Assembly (NCBI GenBank): GCA_018716005.1
Contig: DVKN01000152.1
Span: 1 to 12,157, forward strand
Source of the DNA: Candidatus Scatomorpha stercoravium
GTDB lineage: Bacteria > Bacillota > Clostridia > Oscillospirales > Oscillospiraceae
Length of the DNA: 12,157 nt
Direction of reading: 5' to 3'
A program made the translations under genes and the position numbers. This document shows, in pieces, positions 1-5,790 of this stretch. The notes beneath the pieces are model-generated. The model searched no databases. It saw only the letters and a list, made by a program, of their open reading frames with translations, and was not told where the DNA came from. The first letter of the stretch is position 1, and each line of letters begins with the position of its first letter.

Positions 1-32
1 CCTACAACGGGTGAGAAAGGTGTCCGGTAAGT

Positions 33-100
33 GGTGAGGAAAGGTTGGTAATATACACTTACCTACCCATTCTCTGCCCTTATACCAACCTTTCCCCACC
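33..100. repeat. Long imperfect inverted repeat
   Basis: Bases 33-50 (GGTGAGGAAAGGTTGGTA) pair with 83-100 over 18 positions with a single A/C mismatch at 37/96, leaving a 32-base loop. A related direct copy, GGTGAGAAAGGTGTCCGGTAA, lies at 10-30. The inner GGTAAG (26-31) can also pair with CTTACC (58-63). No T-tract follows, so it is not a simple terminator. Confidence 0.7.
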
Positions 101-108
101 CATATAAC

Positions 109-147
109 GCCATATTATATGGCAACCCAAGGGGCGTCGAGGACGCC
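109..147. repeat. Two small adjacent hairpins
   Basis: GCCATATTATATGGC (109-123) is a 6-bp stem with a 3-base loop. GGCGTCGAGGACGCC (133-147) is another 6-bp stem with a 3-base loop. A CCCCC/GGGGG pair (149-153/165-169) follows directly. The compact GC-rich motif beside CCCCTACGGG is of a style common in repeats of gut Clostridia, recalled from memory and not verified. Confidence 0.5.
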
Positions 148-173
148 GCCCCCTACGGGTGGGCGGGGGACGT

Positions 174-235
174 ACGTTGCGGAATAGTGGTAGAGTGTTT
201 GGAAACCGGTATGTATATGTACGTTTCCGCAACGT
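174..235. repeat. Perfect 11-bp inverted repeat bounding a 62-base element
   Basis: ACGTTGCGGAA (174-184) is the exact reverse complement of TTCCGCAACGT (225-235). Inside it, GGAAAC (201-206) can alternatively pair with GTTTCC (223-228), so two mutually exclusive folds are possible. The ACGTTG motif recurs at 232-237 and 285-290. Confidence 0.6.
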
Positions 236-253
236 TGACAGCGTAGAAGTGAG

Positions 254-289
254 GAAGGGCACATTCCCTTCTGTAACGTACGATACGTT
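254..289. repeat. Two tandem short hairpins
   Basis: GAAGGG (254-259) pairs with CCCTTC (266-271) over a 6-base loop. AACGTA (275-280) pairs with TACGTT (284-289) over a CGA loop. Both are perfect 6-bp stems, three bases apart. Confidence 0.45.
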
Positions 290-303
290 GTACGCCACTT
301 ATA

Positions 304-322
304 GCTCCCCTTGCAGGGGAGC
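304..322. repeat. GCTCCCCT / AGGGGAGC hairpin
   Basis: GCTCCCCT (304-311) and AGGGGAGC (315-322) form a perfect 8-bp stem over a TGC loop. The same AGGGGAGC half recurs at 543-550 in the composite repeat further right, so the two may belong to one repeat family. Confidence 0.6.
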
Positions 323-446
323 CTCTGGGCAGTAAACCCACGTTTCAGCAACCAATTATTCCGCCGCGGGATTTTCCGCGCGGTTGGCGGGATGCACAAA
401 TCAGACCGGCCCAAATTATACACGCTGCACAAATTCCGGCCGCTTA

Positions 447-479
447 CACCCCCCTGGCTCCATAAGACCCCGGGGGGTG
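447..479. repeat. CACCCCCC / GGGGGGTG hairpin
   Basis: CACCCCCC (447-454) pairs perfectly with GGGGGGTG (472-479) over a 17-base loop. The following sequence is AAAAGGGTAAAAAGG, not a T-tract on this strand, so terminator function reading rightwards is unlikely. Confidence 0.5.
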
Positions 480-506
480 AAAAGGGTAAAAAGGATAATA
501 GGTTGA

Positions 507-550
507 CCCCTCAGCCGCCTTCGGCGGCAGCTCGCCTTGATAAGGGGAGC
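507..550. repeat. Composite stem-in-stem interspersed repeat
   Basis: The outer stem is CCCCT (507-511) with AGGGG (543-547). Inside it, GCCGCC (514-519) pairs with GGCGGC (523-528) over a TTC loop. The flanks AAAAGGGTAAAA (about 479-490) and TTTTACCCCTTTT (about 559-571) extend the symmetry. The layout CCCCTCAG-stem-CAGCTC...AGGGGAGC resembles short repeats I recall from many gut Oscillospiraceae-type genomes; that link is from memory. Confidence 0.55.
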
Positions 551-611
551 TATGGGGCTTTTACCCCTTTTTACTACCGGGTCCGTGTTTAGCCACCCCC
601 CATAACGTAGG

Positions 612-638
612 AAAACCGTCCGGCACGTCACCGGGCGG
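612..638 (-). terminator. Rho-independent-type terminator of the minus-strand operon
   Basis: Read on the minus strand just past the stop codon of the small protein gene, CCGCCCGG (638-631) pairs with CCGGACGG (623-616) with one mismatch, over a 7-base loop. TTTTCC follows (615-610). An outer 7-bp pair, ATAACGT (602-608) with ACGTTAT (642-648), encloses the whole structure. The T-run is short, so termination strength is uncertain, but position and orientation fit. Confidence 0.6.
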
Positions 639-648
639 CTAACGTTAT

Positions 649-990
649 TCAACTGCCGACGCGAAGACTCGCATTGTCACCGGGCACAGCCTGGTCTTCT
701 TCGAGCAGCTTGCGCATATAGGCGAGGCGGGCGGAGGTGTCTTTGGCGGGTTCGGCTATGCGTTTCTGCATTTCCTCGAGCATGAACCTGGTGCCGGTGA
801 GCATGGTATAGGTGGCGCTGCGGGCGCGGCCGGAGGCTTTCAGGTCGGCGAGGTTGCGCCGCGAGAGCTCGAGCTCGGCGTCTATGCTCTCGACGAAGTC
901 CTCGTACCTCGCGAGCTCGGCGAGGAGCTCCTCGGGCGTCTTCTCGCTGGCCCAGGAGCCGTTTTCATCGCGGTAAGTGAATCTTTCCAT
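649..990 (-). CDS. Small helical protein, phage-like N-terminus
   Basis: This 113-residue protein starts at 990, preceded by an excellent AAGGAGGACTT ribosome binding site lying in the 13-base gap after the MFS stop codon. The two genes are therefore almost certainly co-transcribed. The protein is charged, has no membrane segment or signal peptide, and residues about 18-95 are predicted by eye to be mostly helix (ELLAELARYEDFVESIDAEL, RRNLADLKASGRA, MLEEMQKRIAE). The opening MERFTYRDENG followed by LARYED resembles small uncharacterised Firmicutes prophage proteins that start MERLTxRDE and carry an LAxYEDTG segment; this is recalled, not searched. No enzymatic motif is visible and no function is assigned. 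Its operon position suggests, at most, a link to the transporter upstream. Confidence 0.75.
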   Translation of the reverse strand: MERFTYRDENGSWASEKTPEELLAELARYEDFVESIDAELELSRRNLADLKASGRARSATYTMLTGTRFMLEEMQKRIAEPAKDTSARLAYMRKLLEEDQAVPGDNASLRVGS

Positions 991-1003
991 AAGTCCTCCT
1001 TAA

Positions 1004-2488
1004 TTATTTCGTCGGGCGGCTGTCCCCGTGCTTCACGAAGAGCATCGTGAAGAAGGCGAGGAAAACGAAGCAGCAGCCGTAGGGGAAAAGCACGGTCATG
1101 CCCAGCGTGTCCATGAGGAAGCCGGAGATTATGGGCGTGAGCGTCTGCGCGGCCATGCTGGCGGTGTAATAGAAGCCGGTGTACTTGCCCACGTCGCCGC
1201 CGCGGCTGAGCTCGACGACCATGGGGTAGCTGTTCACGTTTATCGTCGCCCAGCCTATGCCGGCCGAGGCGAAGAGCAGGTTCATGAGCATCACCGGGCT
1301 GCCCGCGCGGATAAAGCCCGCGGCGAGGAAGCTGCCGCCGAGTATGACTATGCCTATGAGTATGGTTTTCCGCCGGCCTATGCGGCTCGCGAGCGCGCCG
1401 ACGGGGATGTACGCGACTATGGCCACGCCCGTCGCTATCATGAGCGTGAGGTTGTAGTCGAGGCCGAGGACGCTCGAGGCGTAGACCGCGTACTTGCTGG
1501 TGACGGCGTTGTAGCCGAAGAACCAGAACACGACGCTCATGAGTATGAGTATGAGGCTCCTGAATTCGCCCTTCGAGAGCCGCCTTTCGCCGGAATCGGG
1601 GTCCGTGTCCTCCTCGGTGGCTATGCCGTATTTCCGGCTCTCCTCGTGCATCTCGCGCACGAGCTGCGGCTCCTTCACCTTCCAGAGGAAGATTACGAGC
1701 GAGACTATCATGAGCCCGCTTATGGCCGAGAAGAAGGGCGTGTAGCTCATCAGGGCGTTTTCCGCCTTGCCCGTGCCGAAGACGGCCCCGAGGCCGAGGA
1801 CGATTATGCCGCCCGCCGCGCCCATGAGGTTTATGACGGCGTTGGCCTTGCTGCGCAGGGGCTTGATAGTGACGTCCGGCATCAGCGCCACGGCCGGCGA
1901 GCGGAAGGTCGCCATGCTGACGAGCACGCCCAGGAGCACCGCGACGAAGAATATGAGCGGGCCGTGATTGTCCGCCGTCGCCGCCGCGGCGTAGGCCTGG
2001 CGGGCCGGGACGACGTAGTCCGTGTACTCCTCGTCCTCCATGGAGATGGCCGCGAACTCCTCGCGCGTGAACTCCTCCTGGACAATGAATTCTTCGCCGT
2101 CCGGGGTCGAGGCGGTGAGGCCCGCGTCCCAGAGCGTCTCCTGCGCCGTGGGATTGTCTACCGCCACAGGCGAGAGCGCAGCGAGCTGCATATCGTCCGC
2201 GAAGCTGAGCACGACGAAGAGCGCCGCCGCGCAGATTGTGCCGGCCATGATGAAGGGCGTGCGCCGGCCGCGGCGACTCCGGCACTTGTCCGAGAGCGTC
2301 CCGAAGAGCGGGAGCATGAAGAGCGCGAGCACGTTGTCCGCCGCCATTATGACGCCCGACAGGCTCTGGCTCATGCCGAACTTGTCCGTCAGTATCTTAG
2401 GGATGATGGTGTCGTAGGCCTGCCAGAAGGCGGATATCAGGAAAAAGGCGAAGCCGACGAAAATTGTCTTCCTGTAGTTTAGCTTCAT
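1004..2488 (-). CDS. MFS transporter, SLC45/GPH-like
   Basis: A 494-residue polytopic membrane protein of the major facilitator superfamily. TM1 lies near residues 8-26, TM2 near 43-63 and TM3 near 79-96. The cytoplasmic loop between TM2 and TM3 carries GTLSDKCRSRRGRRTPFI (63-80), the signature shared by sucrose/SLC45 and glycoside-pentoside-hexuronide symporters, which couple sugar uptake to H+ or Na+. ALMPDVTIKPLRSKANAVIN (201-220) fits bacterial members of this group, and SRIGRRKT repeats the loop motif in the second half. Residues about 97-175 form a hydrophilic, very acidic insertion between TM3 and TM4, on the outer face by topology; the family is usually shorter here. The start at 2488 follows GAGAGAGGGG at suitable spacing. 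A carbohydrate or glycoside substrate is likely by family but cannot be specified. No adjacent glycosidase is seen. Confidence 0.88.
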   Translation of the reverse strand: MKLNYRKTIFVGFAFFLISAFWQAYDTIIPKILTDKFGMSQSLSGVIMAADNVLALFMLPLFGTLSDKCRSRRGRRTPFIMAGTICAAALFVVLSFADDMQLAALSPVAVDNPTAQETLWDAGLTASTPDGEEFIVQEEFTREEFAAISMEDEEYTDYVVPARQAYAAAATADNHGPLIFFVAVLLGVLVSMATFRSPAVALMPDVTIKPLRSKANAVINLMGAAGGIIVLGLGAVFGTGKAENALMSYTPFFSAISGLMIVSLVIFLWKVKEPQLVREMHEESRKYGIATEEDTDPDSGERRLSKGEFRSLILILMSVVFWFFGYNAVTSKYAVYASSVLGLDYNLTLMIATGVAIVAYIPVGALASRIGRRKTILIGIVILGGSFLAAGFIRAGSPVMLMNLLFASAGIGWATINVNSYPMVVELSRGGDVGKYTGFYYTASMAAQTLTPIISGFLMDTLGMTVLFPYGCCFVFLAFFTMLFVKHGDSRPTK

Positions 2489-2521
2489 GAGGTCCCCTCT
2501 CTCTTTGGGTGCTCATAAGAG

Positions 2522-2548
2522 TTTATACCATTTCCGCCCTTAATTCAA
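2522..2548 (-). promoter_or_regulatory. Candidate promoter for the MFS gene
   Basis: On the minus strand TGGTATAAA gives an extended -10 (TATAAA, 2527-2522). TTGAAT (2548-2543) could be a -35, but the spacer is only 15 bases, so the extended -10 would carry most of the recognition. It lies about 35 bases before the start codon. Confidence 0.4.
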
Positions 2549-2576
2549 CCCAAATCTGCAAGAGATGAGAATCGGA

Positions 2577-2606
2577 TTGACGAAGGGGCCCTTTTCGATG
2601 TAAAAT
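2577..2606 (+). promoter_or_regulatory. Candidate promoter for the GDPD gene
   Basis: TTGACG (2577-2582) and TAAAAT (2601-2606) are separated by 18 bases and sit 34 bases before the GDPD start codon. The leader ends in AAAAGGAGG. It is divergent from the MFS promoter in the same 151-base gap. Confidence 0.5.
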
Positions 2607-2639
2607 AGGGCTGTAACGAACAAAAGGAGGCGTAAAGCC

Positions 2640-3473
2640 ATGAGCATAAATCGTCTCGCCCGCGCCGGGCTCGTCTCCGCGGGCGCCATAGCCGCCACAG
2701 CCGCCGCGGCGGCCTTCCTCTGCGCCCCGGGCAGGATAGACCGGGCGCGCCGCGCGCCGTTCATGGGCCGCAACTACGCCCACCGCGGCCTGCACAGGAT
2801 AGATAAGTCCACGCCGGAGAACTCCGTCCCCGCCTTCGAGCACGCGCACCGCATAGGCTACGGCGTGGAGCTCGACGTCCATATTACCGCCGACGGCGGG
2901 CTCGCGGTCTTCCACGACGACGACACGGAGCGGATGTGCGGCGTCCCGGGCAGGGTGGAGGACATGACCCTCGCCGAGCTCAAGGCTCTGCGCCTCGCCG
3001 GCACGGATTACGCCATACCCACCCTCGCCGAGGCCCTCGAGGCCTGCGGCGGCTCCCCGCTCATAGTGGAGCTCAAGCGCGGCGGGCGCAATAAGGAGCT
3101 CTGCCGCAAGGTGTACGAGGCCATGCGGGGCTATCCCGGCCCCTGGTGCGTCGAGAGCTTCGACCCGAAGATAGTCTTCTGGTTCCGGCTGCACGCCCCC
3201 GAGGTCGTGCGCGGCCAGCTCTCCACCCGCTACGCCTCGCTCAGGAAGAGCTGCTCGCCGGTCTCGGCCTTCATCCTCAGCCGCTGCCTCACGAACGTGC
3301 TTACCCGCCCGCACTTCATAGCCTACGAAATAGGCCGCCGCCCCCTCACCGTGAAGCTCGCCGCCGCCCTCGGCGCAATGCGCGTCGCCTGGACGAGCCT
3401 CGAGTGGAAGACCGAGGAGCGCGCCGACGCCGTCATATTCCAGTTCTACCGCCCCAGAGTGAAGTACAAATGA
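2640..3473 (+). CDS. Glycerophosphodiester phosphodiesterase, membrane-anchored
   Basis: A 277-residue GDPD-family enzyme, expected to hydrolyse glycerophosphodiesters to glycerol-3-phosphate and an alcohol. A hydrophobic segment at residues about 10-28 should anchor it, leaving the catalytic domain (about 45-277) probably outside the membrane. Family motifs are intact: AHRG (47-50, catalytic His48), PENS (59-62), VELDVH (76-81, metal ligands Glu77 and Asp79), FHDD (91-94, second catalytic His92), VELK (143-146, Glu144) and ESFDP (172-176). The length is typical of short bacterial GDPDs. AAAAGGAGG lies upstream of the ATG at 2640. The IclR gene follows after 30 bases, so read-through into the regulator is possible, although no functional link to the downstream pathway is obvious. 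Actual substrate and topology are inferred. Confidence 0.9.
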   Translation: MSINRLARAGLVSAGAIAATAAAAAFLCAPGRIDRARRAPFMGRNYAHRGLHRIDKSTPENSVPAFEHAHRIGYGVELDVHITADGGLAVFHDDDTERMCGVPGRVEDMTLAELKALRLAGTDYAIPTLAEALEACGGSPLIVELKRGGRNKELCRKVYEAMRGYPGPWCVESFDPKIVFWFRLHAPEVVRGQLSTRYASLRKSCSPVSAFILSRCLTNVLTRPHFIAYEIGRRPLTVKLAAALGAMRVAWTSLEWKTEERADAVIFQFYRPRVKYK

Positions 3474-3503
3474 TATAAATTATGGAATCGAGGACAAGTT
3501 AAT

Positions 3504-4265
3504 ATGGCAGAGAACGCTGAAATTAAGGTAAAAAGCATAAAGAAGACGGTGGACGTGCTCAACTGCTTCCTCACGAAGCAGCCCCTCGGCGTCACGGAGA
3601 TTAGCGAGCGCCTGGGCTTATACAAGAGCAACGTCCACTCCATCCTCAGCACGCTCACGGCTCTCGAATACCTGGACCAGGACCCCGTCAGCGGCAAGTA
3701 CTACCTCGGCATAGGCGTGCTGCGCCTCGGCCGCGCCATAGGCAACCGCTACAGCTTCCACGCCCTCGCGAGCCCGCATATGCAGGCCCTGAGCGACGAG
3801 ACGGGCGAGATAGTCTACCTCACCGTCCCCTTCCAGAACCACAAGGTCTATTATCTGGACACCGCCTTCCCCACGACCGGCGTCCCCCACCTCGTGGGCA
3901 GCGTGCAGAATATCATCGAGAACATGAACTGCACCAGCTCCGGCAAGGCCATGCTCGCCTTCATGTCCGAGAGCTACATCGAGGAGGTGCTCGCGGAGCC
4001 CCTGCCCGCCCAGACCGAGTACACGATAACCGACCCGGACGAGCTCCGCCGCGCCCTCGCCGAGGTCCGCCGACGGGGCTACGCCACCGACAATATGGAG
4101 GCCGAGATAGGCATCAGCTGTGTCGCCGTGCCCATCCTCTCCGCCGGCGGCGTCGTCGGGGCGATGAGCGTCTCCGGCCCCTCGCCGCGCTTCACGAGCG
4201 AGCGCATCCCCGAGCTCGCGGAGAAACTGAAGCGCCATGTCTACGAACTGCAAAGAGAGCTATAA
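3504..4265 (+). CDS. IclR-family transcriptional regulator
   Basis: A 253-residue protein with the standard two-domain IclR layout. An N-terminal winged helix-turn-helix spans residues about 12-72, with the HTH around LGVTEISERLGLYKSNVHSI (28-47) followed by the wing YYLGIGVLRLG. A C-terminal effector-binding domain spans about 80-250 and contains MNCTSSGKAMLAF (141-153), the family's GKAxLA element, and GISCVAVPI further on. IclR proteins typically sense small carboxylates, keto acids or aromatics and control an adjacent catabolic operon. Here the gene points into the vor cluster, and the 240-base gap in front of that cluster holds repeated operator-like sites, so it is the natural candidate regulator. 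The start at 3504 has CGAGGA nine bases before it. Whether it activates or represses cannot be read from the sequence. Confidence 0.93.
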   Translation: MAENAEIKVKSIKKTVDVLNCFLTKQPLGVTEISERLGLYKSNVHSILSTLTALEYLDQDPVSGKYYLGIGVLRLGRAIGNRYSFHALASPHMQALSDETGEIVYLTVPFQNHKVYYLDTAFPTTGVPHLVGSVQNIIENMNCTSSGKAMLAFMSESYIEEVLAEPLPAQTEYTITDPDELRRALAEVRRRGYATDNMEAEIGISCVAVPILSAGGVVGAMSVSGPSPRFTSERIPELAEKLKRHVYELQREL

Positions 4266-4297
4266 ATGTTGCACAAATTCGGGACGGTATTTTTGGC

Positions 4298-4326
4298 TTG
4301 ACATATCCGTCTTGTTCTTGTATTCT
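4298..4326 (+). promoter_or_regulatory. Promoter P1 of the vor cluster
   Basis: TTGACA (4298-4303), a perfect -35 consensus, lies exactly 17 bases before TATTCT (4321-4326). The operator-like repeats begin inside the spacer (GTTCT at 4314) and continue across the expected transcription start near 4333. This is the best sigma-70-type promoter in the window. It would drive the ferredoxin-VorBAC cluster with a leader of about 170 bases. Confidence 0.65.
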
Positions 4327-4361
4327 AGATATAGAACGTTGTTCTTGAGTATAGAACGCTG
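4314..4361 (+). promoter_or_regulatory. Operator-like repeat cluster A
   Basis: Half-sites GTTCT occur at 4314 and 4341, and their reverse complement AGAAC at 4333 and 4353. They form AGAACGTTGTTCT (4333-4345) and GTTCT-N7-AGAAC (4341-4357). Two near-tandem copies of a longer unit are also visible, TTCTAGATATAGAACGTTG (4323-4341) and TTCTTGAGTATAGAACGCTG (4342-4361). The cluster overlaps the -10 and start region of P1. Binding by the neighbouring IclR protein is an inference from position. Confidence 0.6.
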
Positions 4362-4392
4362 CCCCGCATGACACTCGCACATGGCGCAGGTA

Positions 4393-4422
4393 TTGAGAGC
4401 CTGCTTTTTAAAGTTCTATATA
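4393..4422 (+). promoter_or_regulatory. Possible second promoter P2 of the vor cluster
   Basis: TTGAGA (4393-4398) and TATATA (4417-4422) are 18 bases apart. The -10 sits inside the second operator-like cluster, copying the arrangement at P1. The match is weaker than P1, and AT-rich sequence by chance is possible. Confidence 0.4.
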
Positions 4423-4437
4423 TGAGAACGCTGTTCT
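4413..4437 (+). promoter_or_regulatory. Operator-like repeat cluster B
   Basis: GTTCT (4413), AGAAC (4425) and GTTCT (4433) reproduce cluster A: GTTCT-N7-AGAAC (4413-4429) and AGAACGCTGTTCT (4425-4437), with the same 12- and 8-base half-site steps. The 13-bp palindromes of A and B are 92 bases apart centre to centre. Confidence 0.6.
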
Positions 4438-4453
4438 GAAATTAACAAGCACA

Positions 4454-4471
4454 GTGCGGCATCCCCCGCAC
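4454..4471 (+). other. Hairpin in the vorD leader
   Basis: GTGCGG (4454-4459) pairs perfectly with CCGCAC (4466-4471) over a CATCCC loop, 35 bases before the ferredoxin start codon. No T-tract follows. It may stabilise the transcript or be incidental. Confidence 0.35.
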
Positions 4472-4505
4472 CGCGGCATTACAACACGGGAGGTATGAGA
4501 GAGCA

Positions 4506-4706
4506 ATGGGAAAGATCAAGATGAACACCCAGAAATGTAAAGGCTGCTTCCTCTGCGTCAGCGTCTGCCCCAAGAAGGCCCTGTACGATTCGGGGCGGAT
4601 AAACGAGAAGGGCTACAGGATTATCGCCGTCGACGAGGAGAAATGCATCGGCTGCGGCTCGTGCTACCGGATGTGCCCCGACTACGTTTTTGAGATTACG
4701 GATTGA
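4506..4706 (+). CDS. vorD: 2-oxoacid:ferredoxin oxidoreductase, delta (2x[4Fe-4S]) subunit
   Basis: A 66-residue bacterial-type ferredoxin. Two complete CxxCxxCxxxCP clusters are present: Cys11/14/17/21 and Cys47/50/53/57, each followed by Pro, so it should hold two [4Fe-4S] centres. Together with the next three genes it forms the usual delta-alpha-beta-gamma order of four-subunit VOR/KOR-type enzymes, in which this subunit passes electrons from the catalytic core to external ferredoxin. It is the first gene after the promoter/operator region. GGGAGG (4488-4493) lies 12 bases from the ATG at 4506, a little far, and the purine run GAGAGAG fills the gap; ATG at 4521 (Met6) is the only in-frame alternative before the first cluster. 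The alpha gene follows after 12 bases. The vor name rests on subunit sizes; korD would be equally defensible. Confidence 0.92.
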   Translation: MGKIKMNTQKCKGCFLCVSVCPKKALYDSGRINEKGYRIIAVDEEKCIGCGSCYRMCPDYVFEITD

Positions 4707-4718
4707 GGAGGGAAAGTA

Positions 4719-5774
4719 ATGGCTAAGGTTTTGATGAAGGGCAACGAGGCCTTCGCGGAAGCCGCCATAAGGGCCGGCTGCCGTTTCTTCAGCGGCTACC
4801 CGATAACCCCGCAGACGGAGATACTCGAGTATATGTCCTGGCGCATGGCCGAGGTGGGCGGACAGTTCATCCAGACCGAGAGCGAGATAGCGGGCGTCAA
4901 TATGCTCTTCGGCGCGGCCAGCTGCGGCGCGAGGGCGCTCACGACCTCCGCCGGCCCCGGCTTCTCGCTCAAGCAGGAGGGCATCAGCTACCTCTGCGGC
5001 AACGACATCCCCGCGGTCATCGCAGACGTCATGCGCATAGGCTCCGGCCTCGGCGACATCTTCCAGGGCCAGGGCGACTACTGGCAGCTCACCCGCGGCG
5101 GCGGCCACGGCGACTACAGGACGATAGTCCTCGCCCCCGCGAGCGTGCAGGAGAACGCCGACCTCGCGTACATGGCCTTCGACCTCGCCGAGAAGTACCG
5201 CCACCCCGTCATCGTCGGCTCCGACGCCGCGATAGGCCAGATGGTCGAGCCCGTCGAGCTCCCCGAGATGCGCGAGCACGACATAGACAAGTACGACTGG
5301 GTCATACGCGGCCGCAAGAAGGGCGAGGCGAGGCGCGAGATAGCGAACGTCTACTACTCCATCGGCGCGGACGCCTACATGACCTACCTGCGCGACAAGT
5401 ACGCTAAGATTGAGGCCGAGGAGCAGCGCTGGGAGAGCGTCCGGACCGAGGACGCGGAGATAGTCCTCGTCGCCTACGGCATCTCCTCCCGCGTCGCCAA
5501 GGAGGCCGTGAAGCTCGCCCGCCGCGAGGGCATAAAGCTCGGCCTCATCCGTCCCATCACCCTCTGGCCCTATCCGAAGAAGGCCTTCGACGCCCTGGGC
5601 GAACAGGTAAAAGCCTTCCTCGTCGTCGAGATGAGCATACTCGGCCAGATGGTGGACGACGTTATCCTCGCGACCGGGAACCGCCGGCCCGTGGAGAGCT
5701 ACGGCGAGTTCGCGAACGTCCCGGACTCCCGCGTCATCCTCGAGCGGGTGCGCGAGATGCTGAAGAAGTATTGA
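4719..5774 (+). CDS. vorB: 2-oxoacid:ferredoxin oxidoreductase, alpha subunit (VorB-like)
   Basis: A 351-residue alpha subunit of a CoA-acylating 2-oxoacid:ferredoxin oxidoreductase, the cytoplasmic complex converting 2-oxo acid, CoA and oxidised ferredoxin to acyl-CoA, CO2 and reduced ferredoxin. The N-terminal pyrimidine-binding domain has GYPITPQTE (26-34), QTESE (52-56) and SAGPGFSLKQEGISYL (77-92). GGGHGDY (127-133) and LAPASVQE follow, and a C-terminal transketolase-like domain begins near 245 with EIVLVAYGISSR. The length matches VorB (about 350) better than KorA (about 375-380), which favours branched-chain or related 2-oxo acids over 2-oxoglutarate. The VorB segment I recall as MRGGPGLGN reads MRIGSGLGD here (105-113), so substrate preference may differ. 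The ribosome binding site GAGGAGGGAAAG precedes the ATG at 4719. The beta subunit follows after 16 bases. Confidence 0.92.
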   Translation: MAKVLMKGNEAFAEAAIRAGCRFFSGYPITPQTEILEYMSWRMAEVGGQFIQTESEIAGVNMLFGAASCGARALTTSAGPGFSLKQEGISYLCGNDIPAVIADVMRIGSGLGDIFQGQGDYWQLTRGGGHGDYRTIVLAPASVQENADLAYMAFDLAEKYRHPVIVGSDAAIGQMVEPVELPEMREHDIDKYDWVIRGRKKGEARREIANVYYSIGADAYMTYLRDKYAKIEAEEQRWESVRTEDAEIVLVAYGISSRVAKEAVKLARREGIKLGLIRPITLWPYPKKAFDALGEQVKAFLVVEMSILGQMVDDVILATGNRRPVESYGEFANVPDSRVILERVREMLKKY

Positions 5775-5790
5775 AAGGGGAGGGAGAGCC

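Larger units (their letters stand above)
1..648. other. Gene-free, hairpin-rich intergenic region
   Basis: No reading frame here has a convincing ribosome binding site, family resemblance or codon use like the neighbouring genes. The stretch is instead packed with inverted repeats, about one every 50 bases: 33-50/83-100, 109-114/118-123, 133-138/142-147, 174-184/225-235, 254-259/266-271, 275-280/284-289, 304-311/315-322, 365-369/376-380, 447-454/472-479, 507-511/543-547 and 616-623/631-638. Base composition is more AT-rich than the coding part of the window in places. The rightmost hairpin is the likely terminator of the minus-strand operon. The rest looks like a cluster of interspersed repeats or a structured non-coding transcript; I cannot tell which. 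Confidence 0.7.

Noticed and set aside
311..592. 93-codon open frame on the plus strand in the repeat region
   Set aside because: No ribosome binding site, and it runs through several palindromes. Its composition (Pro/Arg-rich) is that of translated repeats.
1..648. CRISPR array, tRNA or rRNA
   Set aside because: There are no regularly spaced identical direct repeats with unique spacers, no cloverleaf with a TTCGA-type arm, and no recognisable rRNA segment. The repeats are inverted and mutually different.
1028..2482. 484-codon open frame on the plus strand
   Set aside because: Antisense to the MFS gene; highly charged repetitive composition, no ribosome binding site and no hydrophobic or domain pattern.
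4266..4300. Terminator after the IclR gene (TATTTTTGG)
   Set aside because: The T-run at 4289-4294 is not preceded by a convincing stem, so read-through from the IclR gene into the vor cluster cannot be excluded.
4495..4506. ATG at 4495 as the ferredoxin start
   Set aside because: It is out of frame with the ferredoxin and directly abuts the GGGAGGT sequence, too close for initiation.
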